Of a stretch of DNA of 64,000 nt, positions 54,201 through 62,221 are shown piece after piece. The stretch is taken from assembly GCA_020073665.1 (NCBI GenBank), contig JAIQEU010000006.1, positions 124,001-188,000 of the forward strand. The letters run 5' to 3'. The position numbers and the translations under genes are program-made. Positions within the stretch are counted from its first letter, which is position 1, and each line of letters starts with the position of its first letter. Origin of the DNA: Terriglobia bacterium. GTDB taxonomy: Bacteria; Acidobacteriota; Terriglobia; Terriglobales; Acidobacteriaceae. Below the pieces are notes generated by a model that was given only the letters and a program-made list of their open reading frames with translations, did not search any database and had not been told where the DNA came from.

Positions 54201-54916
54201 TATTCTGCCGAGTAGTTGTAGGTCAGAACCTTGAATTCTTGGATCGCGTCAATGGAAGGCAGAATCGCGATACCGCCGCCAGTCAATTCGTTATTATCAT
54301 TGCCATCGAAAAGCCAATCGGTGCTGCTGGCTCGCGAGCCACCGACGGAGAGCGAAATAGTTCCGCGAGCTGACACTTCGCTGCTGGGGCCAGCGTTGAA
54401 AAAGCTGTTGGGATTGGTCTCCTGGGTTACACCCGGTGTCAAAGTAGCCAGTTGTACGAAGTCGCGGCCGTTCAACGGCAGATTCGCGACTTGCTGTTCG
54501 GTAACGACCTGACCCAGGGTCGCGTCCGAGGTCTGCACCGCTACTTGCGTCGCGCTGACCTCGACCTGGGTCGAAACCGAAGCGGGCGCGAGGGTGAAAT
54601 TAACCTCGCGATGCTCATCGAGCTGCAGCCGAATGTCCCTCTGTTCGGTAGCCTGAAAGCTCTGGGCCTCCACGCGAAGGGTATAGATGGCAACCGGCAG
54701 CAGCGGGATGAGGTAGTGTCCAGAGTCGTCGGTGGTGGCCGCGCGTGAAGCGCCTGTACTCTGCGAGGTTGCCTTCACCGTCGCCCCGGCAACCACGGAT
54801 CCTGTTTTGTCGGTAACGGTGCCCGAAAAACTGCCAATCGCCTGGCCGTAAAGCAGTGGACAGCAGAGAAGGACGAGCAAACAGAAAAGCAGCGCAAGCA
54901 TTCTTTTGGTCAGCAT
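51284..54916 (-). CDS. Oar-like TonB-dependent transporter
   Basis: A 1210-residue outer-membrane protein. The start at 54916 (MLTKRMLALLFC) has GAGGGGG upstream. After the signal peptide comes a carboxypeptidase-regulatory-like domain (GSFSGTVTDKTGSVVAGATV), then a plug domain (VVTEQQVANLPLNGRDFVQL), and a barrel of about 900 residues ending NPRLIQFALKLSF. This is the large Oar/acidobacterial type, thought to import large or polymeric nutrients, with unknown ligand. There is no TonB/ExbB set nearby. A palindrome overlies its promoter. It converges with the purine permease operon, but a link to nucleosides is only positional. Confidence 0.9.
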   Translation of the reverse strand: MLTKRMLALLFCLLVLLCCPLLYGQAIGSFSGTVTDKTGSVVAGATVKATSQSTGASRAATTDDSGHYLIPLLPVAIYTLRVEAQSFQATEQRDIRLQLDEHREVNFTLAPASVSTQVEVSATQVAVQTSDATLGQVVTEQQVANLPLNGRDFVQLATLTPGVTQETNPNSFFNAGPSSEVSARGTISLSVGGSRASSTDWLFDGNDNNELTGGGIAILPSIDAIQEFKVLTYNYSAEYGTRAGPTVLVTTKSGSNQLHGTLFEFFRNTSLDARSYFAATKEKFNLNQFGGALGGALQKDKTFFFVDYQAKQQRHGTPFVGTIPTPADKTGDFRGDPFIVNTVTPGLLANPYADPLAGDPPNFQCVPGTENLPVPTSEPINAHGGQTIGTPCNFIPGGLINSVGQNLINLYPTGNPTFLTIGTNYSNVPVRKLNEGEFDIRLDHNFSSKDTAFARFSYDQATSFVPGGSPGFAEQGAFASTQTITNHGRNVAISETHIFSDHNINQITAGFNRIFNHILSFGDRSCEAQKLGIQGADLNSLCGPQAPGVVNQSTKDCLSCGLSSIQVLTGYWSLGDRGFAPFQGGTNVYTIADSFDMIRGKHDIRVGMGFRAHQLNVRSNAFQDGFFLIGNAFAPATGGTFTGDGEADLLLGQVGGAIHDQTFLGGTTGRRWKMFRPYVQDDWRVTPNLTLNLGLAWSLVTPVKEAQNRQANFNFLTGQYLIAGPAVTGCTTCVQSDSGVGVQFDKTALEPRIGLAWKVLGSQKTALRAGYAIYHDSAWNQGAQGLWLNPPYFAESDNFFGLAPFQDIGTLNCGFGFPAGCGIGAAFLPIISPPLNPDNFTGTRLWQNLNFKQGRVQQFNVNLEQQLPGQIVLTAGYAGSRSHHILVSGVNVNVSSPSQCFLTPADPGYDPNYSLGCGPRHTGINAPDGPFTIVGNFTDSGNATYNSFQVKAETKSARHGLYALVGYTYSHAYDSGFADNLGTTPGATYWPLPGTQKIDWARSQIDLHNQFTASVIYDLPFGKGKAYGGGWSGPVNAAFGDWQVTVIEKITSGFPLFVVNSNNGSGVFFQWNGNSLNRPDQVGDPNKAGPVAANPGCTAPTQIHTTANWFNPCAFVAAPAGELGTANRAPVTGPDFVNTDMSLIKHFRVTERVGMEFRAEFFNLFNHAQFFLPGSSLTAQQDINASSSFAKVTQTVNNPRLIQFALKLSF

Positions 54917-55010
54917 GAATACCCCCTCTTGGCGGCTACTCAATTAGACGGATGTGACTTTCCCGATCCCCCACTGAAATCTGGAAGTCCCTGAAAATGC
55001 AATGCCCGCC

Positions 55011-55039
55011 ATCTAACTTGACTTGAAATCTAAAGTCAA
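55011..55039 (-). promoter_or_regulatory. Promoter of the TonB-dependent transporter gene
   Basis: On the minus strand TTGACT (55034-55039) and TTAGAT (55011-55016) are separated by 17 bases. The -10 is weak, so activation or repression is likely. Confidence 0.45.
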
Positions 55040-55040
55040 G
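55017..55040. promoter_or_regulatory. Inverted repeat over the transporter promoter (operator candidate)
   Basis: CTTGACTT (55017-55024) and AAGTCAAG (55033-55040) are perfect inverted copies 8 bases apart. The repeat fills the space between -35 and -10 and includes the -35, as expected for a dimeric repressor. Confidence 0.5.
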
Positions 55041-55116
55041 ACTTTTTGTGACGTAAAAGAATGTGATGTGAGTAATCCCGACTCCAGGTTGCCGTCTGGA
55101 AAACTGGACGCCCGAC

Positions 55117-56385
55117 TCACTGGACTTTGTCCGCGTCCTTGCTGAGGCGGTCGGCTTCCTGTCGCTCAGTCGTTGCCCGCGCCGGACGGCCAGTGCGGGT
55201 GTAAACGTCGGCCATGCGCCGGTGCGGTTCGGGTTCGTGAGGCCTCAGCTTCGCGGCTTGCTCCAGATAGCCAAGAGAATCGGAATAGCGCTTGGCTCCC
55301 TGGCTCTTCCGCGCCAGTGCGAGTGCCGTCCGATAGAGCAGATCTGCATTTGCAGAATCCTGCGGATTGAGCTGGTAGGCGCGGCGGAACGCCTGGTAGG
55401 CAGAGGCGTCATCCCCCAGTCTCGACAGGACAGCCCCATAGAGCGCGTTCAGCTGAAACAGGTCCGGCCAGCGCTTGATGGCGCCGGCGAGCGACGTGCG
55501 CGCCTCCACAAACTGATTTAGCTGAAAATAGGCCAGCGCGAGGTTGTATTGGGTCTGCGGCGATTGCGGGGCCAGTTCCACGGCTCGCCGCAGCGGCTTC
55601 AGCGCCGCTTGCAGGTCGCCGTGCTGGGCGTAAATGGTCCCCAGTTCCGTCAGTTTGTTCGCATTGTCAGGATCATAGAGCTGGTCGCAAAGGGCGTGAG
55701 CCTCTTCCCGCAGACCCTGATCCAATTTTTGTCCACACTCCAGCCGCAGCCGGCTCTCACTGTCTTCGCGCTTGCGCAACTCGTCGGAGAGCGCCAGGGC
55801 TTTGGCGGCTTCCTCCTCACGCCCTTCTTTGCGATAGACGGATCCCAACTGGAACCGAATGCGAGCGTCCTGCGGATTCAGCTGGGCGGCTTCCTTCAGC
55901 CACTTTTCGGCCGCCGGCAAGTCCCCCTGCTTGAAGTACGCGAACCCCAGATAATAAGCGGTGTCAGGAAAGGGCGGATTGGCGGCCGCCTCGGTCAGGA
56001 GCCGGATTGCGCTCTCGAAGTTGCGGTCTTCAAGGTCCAGTCTGCCCAGGTAGTACAGGACGTTAGGATGATCTCCGGTTTCGCGGCGCACCGCCTCGAA
56101 CTCCCGGCGGGCTTCGTCGGGTTTATGCAACTCGAAAAGCGCAACTGCCAAAGGGAATCGCGCCCGCAGGACCAGTGTTGGATCCAACACCAAGGCGGCC
56201 TGAAATTCGCTCACCGCCACGTCGTACCGGTCCTGGCGCAAGGCCTCGTAGCCCTTGCCCAAGTGCGCGTCAGGAGTGTCTGCGGCGGGCGCTTCCTGAC
56301 ACGCGGCGTTGGCGGCTACCAAGGTGAGCAGTGCCAGTGCGGTAAGCAACACCGCGACAACCCGCCGAATGGGCGCAGTCTCCAT
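55117..56385 (-). CDS. Exported TPR-repeat protein
   Basis: A 422-residue protein with a signal peptide (RVVAVLLTALALLTLVAANA) followed directly by tetratricopeptide repeats to the C-terminus, for example YEALRQDRYDVAVSEFQAAL, AAEKWLKEAAQLNPQDARIR and YNLALAYFQLNQFVEARTSL. At least nine units are visible. It is a periplasmic scaffold without enzymatic motif. Its start is 72 bases from the divergent FG-GAP fusion gene, whose product also carries TPRs, so the two may function together. Confidence 0.85.
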   Translation of the reverse strand: METAPIRRVVAVLLTALALLTLVAANAACQEAPAADTPDAHLGKGYEALRQDRYDVAVSEFQAALVLDPTLVLRARFPLAVALFELHKPDEARREFEAVRRETGDHPNVLYYLGRLDLEDRNFESAIRLLTEAAANPPFPDTAYYLGFAYFKQGDLPAAEKWLKEAAQLNPQDARIRFQLGSVYRKEGREEEAAKALALSDELRKREDSESRLRLECGQKLDQGLREEAHALCDQLYDPDNANKLTELGTIYAQHGDLQAALKPLRRAVELAPQSPQTQYNLALAYFQLNQFVEARTSLAGAIKRWPDLFQLNALYGAVLSRLGDDASAYQAFRRAYQLNPQDSANADLLYRTALALARKSQGAKRYSDSLGYLEQAAKLRPHEPEPHRRMADVYTRTGRPARATTERQEADRLSKDADKVQ

Positions 56386-56457
56386 TCAGGTTCACTATAA
56401 CGATCTTCGGGTCGTTTTTGCCATGAGTGTGCTTACATACTCCGTGTCTGCCCATTC

Positions 56458-59400
56458 TTGACGCGCCCCAGGGCGGGTGCTAAGTTCGCTTCCACGCGTG
56501 AATCTCCGGGAGGCATCGCTCTGAGTCGGGCAGGGAAGCCCCATTATCTTCGCAGGCGTGACTTTCTTATCCGGTGCTTCCAGGGAGCTTCCGCGGCGCT
56601 GGTTCCCGCCGGCTTGCGCGGCCTTGCCCTTCCCTCCTTCCATCCTGGCGATTCTCAAACCGTGGTCTCGCCTGGTGCCGAGTTCCACTTGCATCCTCAC
56701 TACCGGGCCCCGATGCCGCTGGATGCGACGCTGCTCAAAACGCAAGCCGGACTCGACGATTTCGTCACGGAAAAATACGCTGACCAAATTGCCGCGACGC
56801 TTGCGGAATGGAGAGCGGGCTTTCTGCAGTCTCCACAGCAGGTGGAGGCAGTCGAAAAAGTGCTGGCGCCCGATCTCTTGGGTTCTTCCTTCCGGCCGGT
56901 TGAATCGCAACTCGTACGTTCCGGCCCAGCGCTTGAAATCCGTAAGAACAAATTCACCCGCCAGGCTGCTCCGGGACGGGATACGTTTGTCCAGGAATTG
57001 CGAACTTCCGTGAGTTCTTTCGCCAAGATCGTGACCGCTGAGTTCCAGGTGACGAGCATTGACGCAGCCCTTCCCGGCCGGCTGCGGACTCGCGTGCGCT
57101 ATGACCTGGTGGGTTCGGGCCTTAATTCCTATCGCGAGCAACGCGTAGGAGAGTGGGATCTCGAGTGGGAGACTTCCTCGGCAGGCGAGTTTCGGGTGCG
57201 CGATTGGCAGATGCTTGATGAAACCTGGAGCCGTGCGGCTGGCCCCGTCTACGTGGACGCCGCTACGCAAGCGTTCGGTAGCTGTGCGTCCTACTCTTCG
57301 CAATTGGTTCGGGGAGCGGACTATTGGCGGACTGTCTTAGACGGGGCCTGCGGCATCGACATCTATGGGCACAACGGAGTCTCGGTCGGCGATATCGACA
57401 ACGACGGGTTCGATGATCTCTACGTTTGCCAGCCGGGCGGCCTTCCCAATCGCCTTTATCGCAACCGCGGCGACGGGACGTTCGAAGACATCACGAAAGC
57501 ATCAGGCCTCGGGATACTGGAAAATACCGCATGCGCGCTTTTTGCCGATTTCGACAATGATGGCCGACAGGATTTGATCGTCGTCTGTACCAGCGGTCCT
57601 CAGCTTTTTCTGAACCAGGGCGGCGGCAAATTTCGCCCACAACCCAACGCGTTTCGGTTCGCCCAGCCACCAGAGGGGACTTTCACGGGCGCGGCCGTCG
57701 CCGACTACGATCGCGATGGGTGGTTGGACGTCTACTTCTGCCTCTACCTTTATTACCAGGGCGCAGGCCAGTACAAGTACCCGTCTCCGTATTACGACGC
57801 GCAGAATGGTCCCCCGAATTTTCTGATGCGCAACCACCGCGACGGAACCTTCCGCGACGTTACCGAGGAGTCCGGCCTCAATCAGAACAACAGCCGCTAC
57901 AGTTTTTGCTGCGGTTGGAGCGATTACGACCGTGACGGGTGGCCCGATCTTTGCGTGGTGAACGACTTCGGCCGGAAGAACCTTTATCGCAACAACGGCG
58001 ATGGGACTTTCACCGACGTGGCTGCAGTGGCGGGGGTGGAAGATGTTGGCGCAGGCATGAGCGTCTGCTGGCTCGATTACGACAATGATGGGGCCGAGGA
58101 TCTCTACGTCGCCAACATGTGGACCGCCGCCGGTCAACGTGTGTCCATGCAAGACGTGTTTCAGAAGGGCGCATCCGGGGAAGCCCGAGCGCTCTACCAG
58201 AAACACGCCATGGGAAACTCTCTGTTGCGTAACCAGGGCAACGACGCTTTTCGCGATACCAGCGTACCCGCCGGGGTTGGAATGGGCCGCTGGTCGTGGT
58301 CAAGCGATGCGTGGGATTTTGATCACGACGGCTTTCCCGATCTCTACGTCACCAATGGCATGGTCTCAGGCCCATCGCGGCAAGACCTGAACAGCTTCTT
58401 CTGGCGGCAGGTGGTTGCCAATTCGCCCGAGAAAGCCAGGCCGGCACACGACTACGAGCAGGGATGGAGCGCCATCAACGAACTCATCCGCTCCGACGGA
58501 ACCTGGAGCGGCTACGAGCGCAATGTCTTTTATGTAAACAACCGCGATGGAACCTTCTCCGACGTTTCCGGCGTCGTGGGGCTGGATTTTCTCGAAGATG
58601 GCCGGGCGTTCGCTCTTGCCGATTTCGATCACGATGGCCGGCTGGAAGTGTTCCTGAAGAACCGCGATGGCCCGCAGGTGCGATTGTTGAAAAACGTCAT
58701 GAAGGACCTGGGACCGTCGATCGCTTTCCGTCTCCGCGGCAGCAAGAGTAATCGTGACGCCATTGGCGCGGCTGTCACGGTTGAGACCGAAGTGGGGCGC
58801 CAGACCCGCACGCTGCAAGCGGGATCAGGATTCCTTTCTCAGCACTCCAAGGAGATATTCTTCGGCTTGGGAGAGGCGAAAGGCGAAGTGCGGGCCTCGA
58901 TCCGCTGGCCCGGCGGCTTGGTGCAGGAACTTAACAACCTGCCCGCGAATCACAGGATCTGGATTGAAGAGGGCTCCGATCCGTCTCGCGTGGAACCCTT
59001 CAAGTCGCAGACGCAAGCGCTTGACCAATTTGCTGTTTCCCGGCCGCTGGATACAGAACCGCTGCCCACAACAGTTGAGACCTGGCTGTTGTCGCCCCTG
59101 GCCGCGCCGACTTTTTCTCTTCCCGACGTGACTGGTCAGGCTCGTACGCTTGTCGGCCTGCGCGGCAAGCCGTTGCTGCTGAATTTTTGGGCCAGGGGGT
59201 CTGCGAGCTGCGAAGAGGATTTGAGCGTTTTCAATCGGCTCTACCCACGTTGGGCAACTCAGGGCCTTCAACTGCTCACCGTGAACGCGGATGATTCCGG
59301 CGACGCCGAAAGCGTTCGAGCGCTGGCGCGCGAGCGCCACCTTTCATTTCCCATCCTTTTCGCATCGGAGGACGTGGTCGCCATTTACAACATCCTCTAT

Positions 59401-60366
59401 CGCAACCTGTACGACCGGCACCGTGACCTCAGCCTTCCAACTTCCTTCCTGATTGATGGCGATGGAAGAATCGTGAAGGCGTACCAGGGGCCGGTGAACG
59501 CCGAGCACGTCGAGCAGGATTTCCGCCACATTCCCCAAAGCGCCGCCGAGCGGTTGGCGAAAGCGCTGCCCTTTCCCGGCGTGACCGACGTCTCGGAGTT
59601 TCCCCGCAACTATCTTTCCTACGGTTCGGTTTTTTACCAGCGGGGATACTTCGACCAGGCCGAAGCGTCATTCCGGCTTGCTCTGCATGACGATCCGTCG
59701 AGCGCCGAAGCCCTTTATGGTCTGGGGAGCGCCTGCCTGGAACAACAGAAAGTCGCTGAAGCGCGGAAGAGTTTTGAAGGCGCCATCCAACTTCACGCCA
59801 GCTATCCCGAGACTCTGCCCAATGCCTGGAACAATCTCGGTCTGCTGGCCACGCGGGAATGGCGAACCGCGGATGCGATTCCGTACTTTCAGGAAGCTCT
59901 CCGGTTGAGTCCGGATCACTTGATTGCTCTCGACAATCTCGGGAATGCCTATCGCCAGCAGAAGCAATGGGATGAAGCTCGCCAAGTGCTGGAGCGGGCG
60001 CTTACTGTCAGCCCTCAGGATCCCGAGGCGAACTACAGCCTGGGAATGGTCTTTGCGCAAATCGACGACACCGAGCATGCCTTCGAGTATCTACAGAAAG
60101 CCCTGCAGTTCCGTCCTGGCTACCCCGAGGCCCTGAACAACCTCGGTGTCCTATACCTGCGCACCCGGCGGCGGGATGAAGCGGTGGCAACTTTTGAAGA
60201 ATGCATCCGAGTTGCGCCAGCCTTCGATCAGTCGTACTTGAATCTCGCCAGAGTCTACGCGCTCGAGGACTCGCCCGAGAAGGCCCGGAGCGTTCTTCTG
60301 GAATTGCTCAAACAGCATCCCGGCCACGCGCAAGCGCAGAAGGCGCTGGAACAACTTCCGCAATAG
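56458..60366 (+). CDS. Tat-exported FG-GAP/UnbV-redoxin-TPR fusion
   Basis: A 1302-residue protein from a TTG start; no in-frame ATG is available before the Tat motif R32-R33-R34-D-F-L. After a unique N-terminal domain (to about 270) come FG-GAP repeats with calcium-type DxDxDG loops (VGDIDNDGFDDLYVCQPGGL; ADYDRDGWLDVYFCLYLYYQ) and an ASPIC/UnbV region ending near 830 (SIAFRLRGSKSNRDAIGAAV). Residues about 880-1020 are an AhpC/TlpA-like redoxin (TFSLPDVTGQARTLVGLRGK), in which NFWARGSASC keeps only the second active cysteine (C918; first is S915). TPR repeats fill about 1040-1302. It is probably periplasmic. Function unknown. Confidence 0.85.
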   Translation: MTRPRAGAKFASTRESPGGIALSRAGKPHYLRRRDFLIRCFQGASAALVPAGLRGLALPSFHPGDSQTVVSPGAEFHLHPHYRAPMPLDATLLKTQAGLDDFVTEKYADQIAATLAEWRAGFLQSPQQVEAVEKVLAPDLLGSSFRPVESQLVRSGPALEIRKNKFTRQAAPGRDTFVQELRTSVSSFAKIVTAEFQVTSIDAALPGRLRTRVRYDLVGSGLNSYREQRVGEWDLEWETSSAGEFRVRDWQMLDETWSRAAGPVYVDAATQAFGSCASYSSQLVRGADYWRTVLDGACGIDIYGHNGVSVGDIDNDGFDDLYVCQPGGLPNRLYRNRGDGTFEDITKASGLGILENTACALFADFDNDGRQDLIVVCTSGPQLFLNQGGGKFRPQPNAFRFAQPPEGTFTGAAVADYDRDGWLDVYFCLYLYYQGAGQYKYPSPYYDAQNGPPNFLMRNHRDGTFRDVTEESGLNQNNSRYSFCCGWSDYDRDGWPDLCVVNDFGRKNLYRNNGDGTFTDVAAVAGVEDVGAGMSVCWLDYDNDGAEDLYVANMWTAAGQRVSMQDVFQKGASGEARALYQKHAMGNSLLRNQGNDAFRDTSVPAGVGMGRWSWSSDAWDFDHDGFPDLYVTNGMVSGPSRQDLNSFFWRQVVANSPEKARPAHDYEQGWSAINELIRSDGTWSGYERNVFYVNNRDGTFSDVSGVVGLDFLEDGRAFALADFDHDGRLEVFLKNRDGPQVRLLKNVMKDLGPSIAFRLRGSKSNRDAIGAAVTVETEVGRQTRTLQAGSGFLSQHSKEIFFGLGEAKGEVRASIRWPGGLVQELNNLPANHRIWIEEGSDPSRVEPFKSQTQALDQFAVSRPLDTEPLPTTVETWLLSPLAAPTFSLPDVTGQARTLVGLRGKPLLLNFWARGSASCEEDLSVFNRLYPRWATQGLQLLTVNADDSGDAESVRALARERHLSFPILFASEDVVAIYNILYRNLYDRHRDLSLPTSFLIDGDGRIVKAYQGPVNAEHVEQDFRHIPQSAAERLAKALPFPGVTDVSEFPRNYLSYGSVFYQRGYFDQAEASFRLALHDDPSSAEALYGLGSACLEQQKVAEARKSFEGAIQLHASYPETLPNAWNNLGLLATREWRTADAIPYFQEALRLSPDHLIALDNLGNAYRQQKQWDEARQVLERALTVSPQDPEANYSLGMVFAQIDDTEHAFEYLQKALQFRPGYPEALNNLGVLYLRTRRRDEAVATFEECIRVAPAFDQSYLNLARVYALEDSPEKARSVLLELLKQHPGHAQAQKALEQLPQ

Positions 60367-60389
60367 GCAATGCAGTGGGTATGGGAAGG

Positions 60390-62132
60390 TTACCGAGTCT
60401 TAGGGGGCTGAACCGCCACTCCGGTGCCTTCTTTGACGGTTTGGATCGAATCAACGGCCAGGTTCTCGAAGCGCTCCACCAGACCACTGGGCCAGCGAAC
60501 TTCGACCCACTCCACCTTATCCGCCGATCCCAAACCGAAATGGACTCGCATGTCGCTGCTGGAACTGTAACTAGATCCGCTGCGCACTTCGTCCGCCAGG
60601 ATACGCACTCCAGCTTTCACGCTGATCCGCGCTCCGATCCCGTCGCGGTCGGACTTGACGCCGATGGTGCGAAGCCCGATCCAGTGATTCGAGGATCGAG
60701 CCTGATTGACCAGCAGGCTCGGAGATGCGTACATGTTGTTGATGACCGCGGACATTCTTCCGTCATTCCACAAGTCGCCGACGGCCAAGCCGCGAGAAGA
60801 AGCCGAAGCAGTGATCGCAGGTCCAGCGGAGGCGGAGATGTCGGTGAACCTGCCGTTGCCATTGTTGTGGTAAAGGATGCGGGGTTCCTGGTAGGTGCTG
60901 CCGAGGTGTTGTCGGTCCACCTCAGGGTACACATGGCCGTTGACCAGCAGAAGGTCCGGCCATCCGTCGTTGTCGACATCGAGAAACATGGTGCCCCAGC
61001 CCAGATACCTGGTATTGATGGCGAGTCCGGTAACGGCGGTCACATCGTCGAATGTCCCGTCGCCGTTGTTGCGATATAGAGTCGAGGTGTCATCCGAGAA
61101 ATTGGTTTTGAAGATGTCGAGGTGACCGTCTCCGTTGAAATCGCCGACCGTGGAGCCCATGCCCGCCTGCTCAAGTCCTTGTTCGTTGAATGCCACGCCA
61201 GCGGTAACGGCGACGTCGGTGAAGGTGCCGTTATGGTTGTTGCGGTAAAGGATGCTGGGTGTGCTGTCGCAGGCGACGTAGATATCGGGCCAGCCGTCTT
61301 CGTCAAAATCCAAAGTGGATACGCTGAACGCGTAATGGCCGTTGGTCTGGTCAATGTGCGCCTTGGTGGTGACGTTTTCAAATGTCCCGTTGCCCTTGTT
61401 GTGGTACAGGATATTCTTTGCCCCGGGTAGGCCGCGCGGTCCGCACATCACGGGAACGCCCTTCCAGATGCACGACGTCCTCTCGCCCGGCGCAGGTGCG
61501 GTGGACAAGTCAAAGTCCACGTAATTTGCCACCATCAAGTCGAGATTTCCATCACGGTCATAGTCCACAAAGGCGCAACCCGTGCCCCACGCATTGCCAG
61601 ATCCAACCACGCCGGCTTTATCGGTGACATCTGTAAATACCCCACCTTTATTGTGATACAGACGATTCTTCCCGTAATAAGTGACGTAGAGGTCCTCCCA
61701 TCCGTCGTTGTCGTAGTCGCCGACACAAGCACCCTGACCCCAGCCGGTCGCGACTAGGCCAGCCTGCTGGGTGACGTCTGTAAAAGACCCATCATGATTG
61801 TTGTGATACAGGTGGTTGGAAGGGGCCGGGTTCGCGGGTGGGGCATCGAGAGTGGTGCCGTTCACGATGAAGATGTCCGGCCATCCGTCGTTGTCGAAGT
61901 CGAAAATCGCGAGCCCGGTGCCGGTGGTTTCGATGATGTACTTCTTGGTGTCCTTTCCCCCGAAGACATTGGTCATGGTCAACCCCGCCTTCGCAGCCAC
62001 ATCGGTGAAGTAAGCAGGAGAAGCCGGACCGCGACTGGGCGGGGTCTGCGCGCGGGAAACAGTAAGTAGGAAGAAGGCAAACGACAGCAGAGCGAGGACC
62101 GGTCGAGAGGCTCGGGGAATACTTGAAATCAT
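60390..62132 (-). CDS. Exported CRTAC-like FG-GAP/ASPIC-UnbV protein
   Basis: A 580-residue protein with a signal peptide (RPVLALLSFAFFLLTVSRAQ). It has about seven FG-GAP repeats bearing calcium-binding DxDxDGxxD loops (GLAIFDFDNDGWPDIFIVNG; CVGDYDNDGWEDLYVTYYGK; MFLDVDNDGWPDLLLVNGHV) and closes with the ASPIC/UnbV domain (SNHWIGLRTIGVKSDRDGIG ... VEWVEVRWPSGLVERFENLA). It is the same architecture as the middle of the neighbouring fusion, which it meets tail to tail 23 bases apart. A surface or periplasmic adhesion or sensing role is plausible; none is proven. Confidence 0.88.
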   Translation of the reverse strand: MISSIPRASRPVLALLSFAFFLLTVSRAQTPPSRGPASPAYFTDVAAKAGLTMTNVFGGKDTKKYIIETTGTGLAIFDFDNDGWPDIFIVNGTTLDAPPANPAPSNHLYHNNHDGSFTDVTQQAGLVATGWGQGACVGDYDNDGWEDLYVTYYGKNRLYHNKGGVFTDVTDKAGVVGSGNAWGTGCAFVDYDRDGNLDLMVANYVDFDLSTAPAPGERTSCIWKGVPVMCGPRGLPGAKNILYHNKGNGTFENVTTKAHIDQTNGHYAFSVSTLDFDEDGWPDIYVACDSTPSILYRNNHNGTFTDVAVTAGVAFNEQGLEQAGMGSTVGDFNGDGHLDIFKTNFSDDTSTLYRNNGDGTFDDVTAVTGLAINTRYLGWGTMFLDVDNDGWPDLLLVNGHVYPEVDRQHLGSTYQEPRILYHNNGNGRFTDISASAGPAITASASSRGLAVGDLWNDGRMSAVINNMYASPSLLVNQARSSNHWIGLRTIGVKSDRDGIGARISVKAGVRILADEVRSGSSYSSSSDMRVHFGLGSADKVEWVEVRWPSGLVERFENLAVDSIQTVKEGTGVAVQPPKTR

Positions 62133-62221
62133 GGCCCGATGCGCATGCTATATCGCAGGGTGGGCCGGGTCAAGCTTGCCCACAGCGGTAACGGTATTCC
62201 TGCTGTCGAAGCCTTGCTTGC

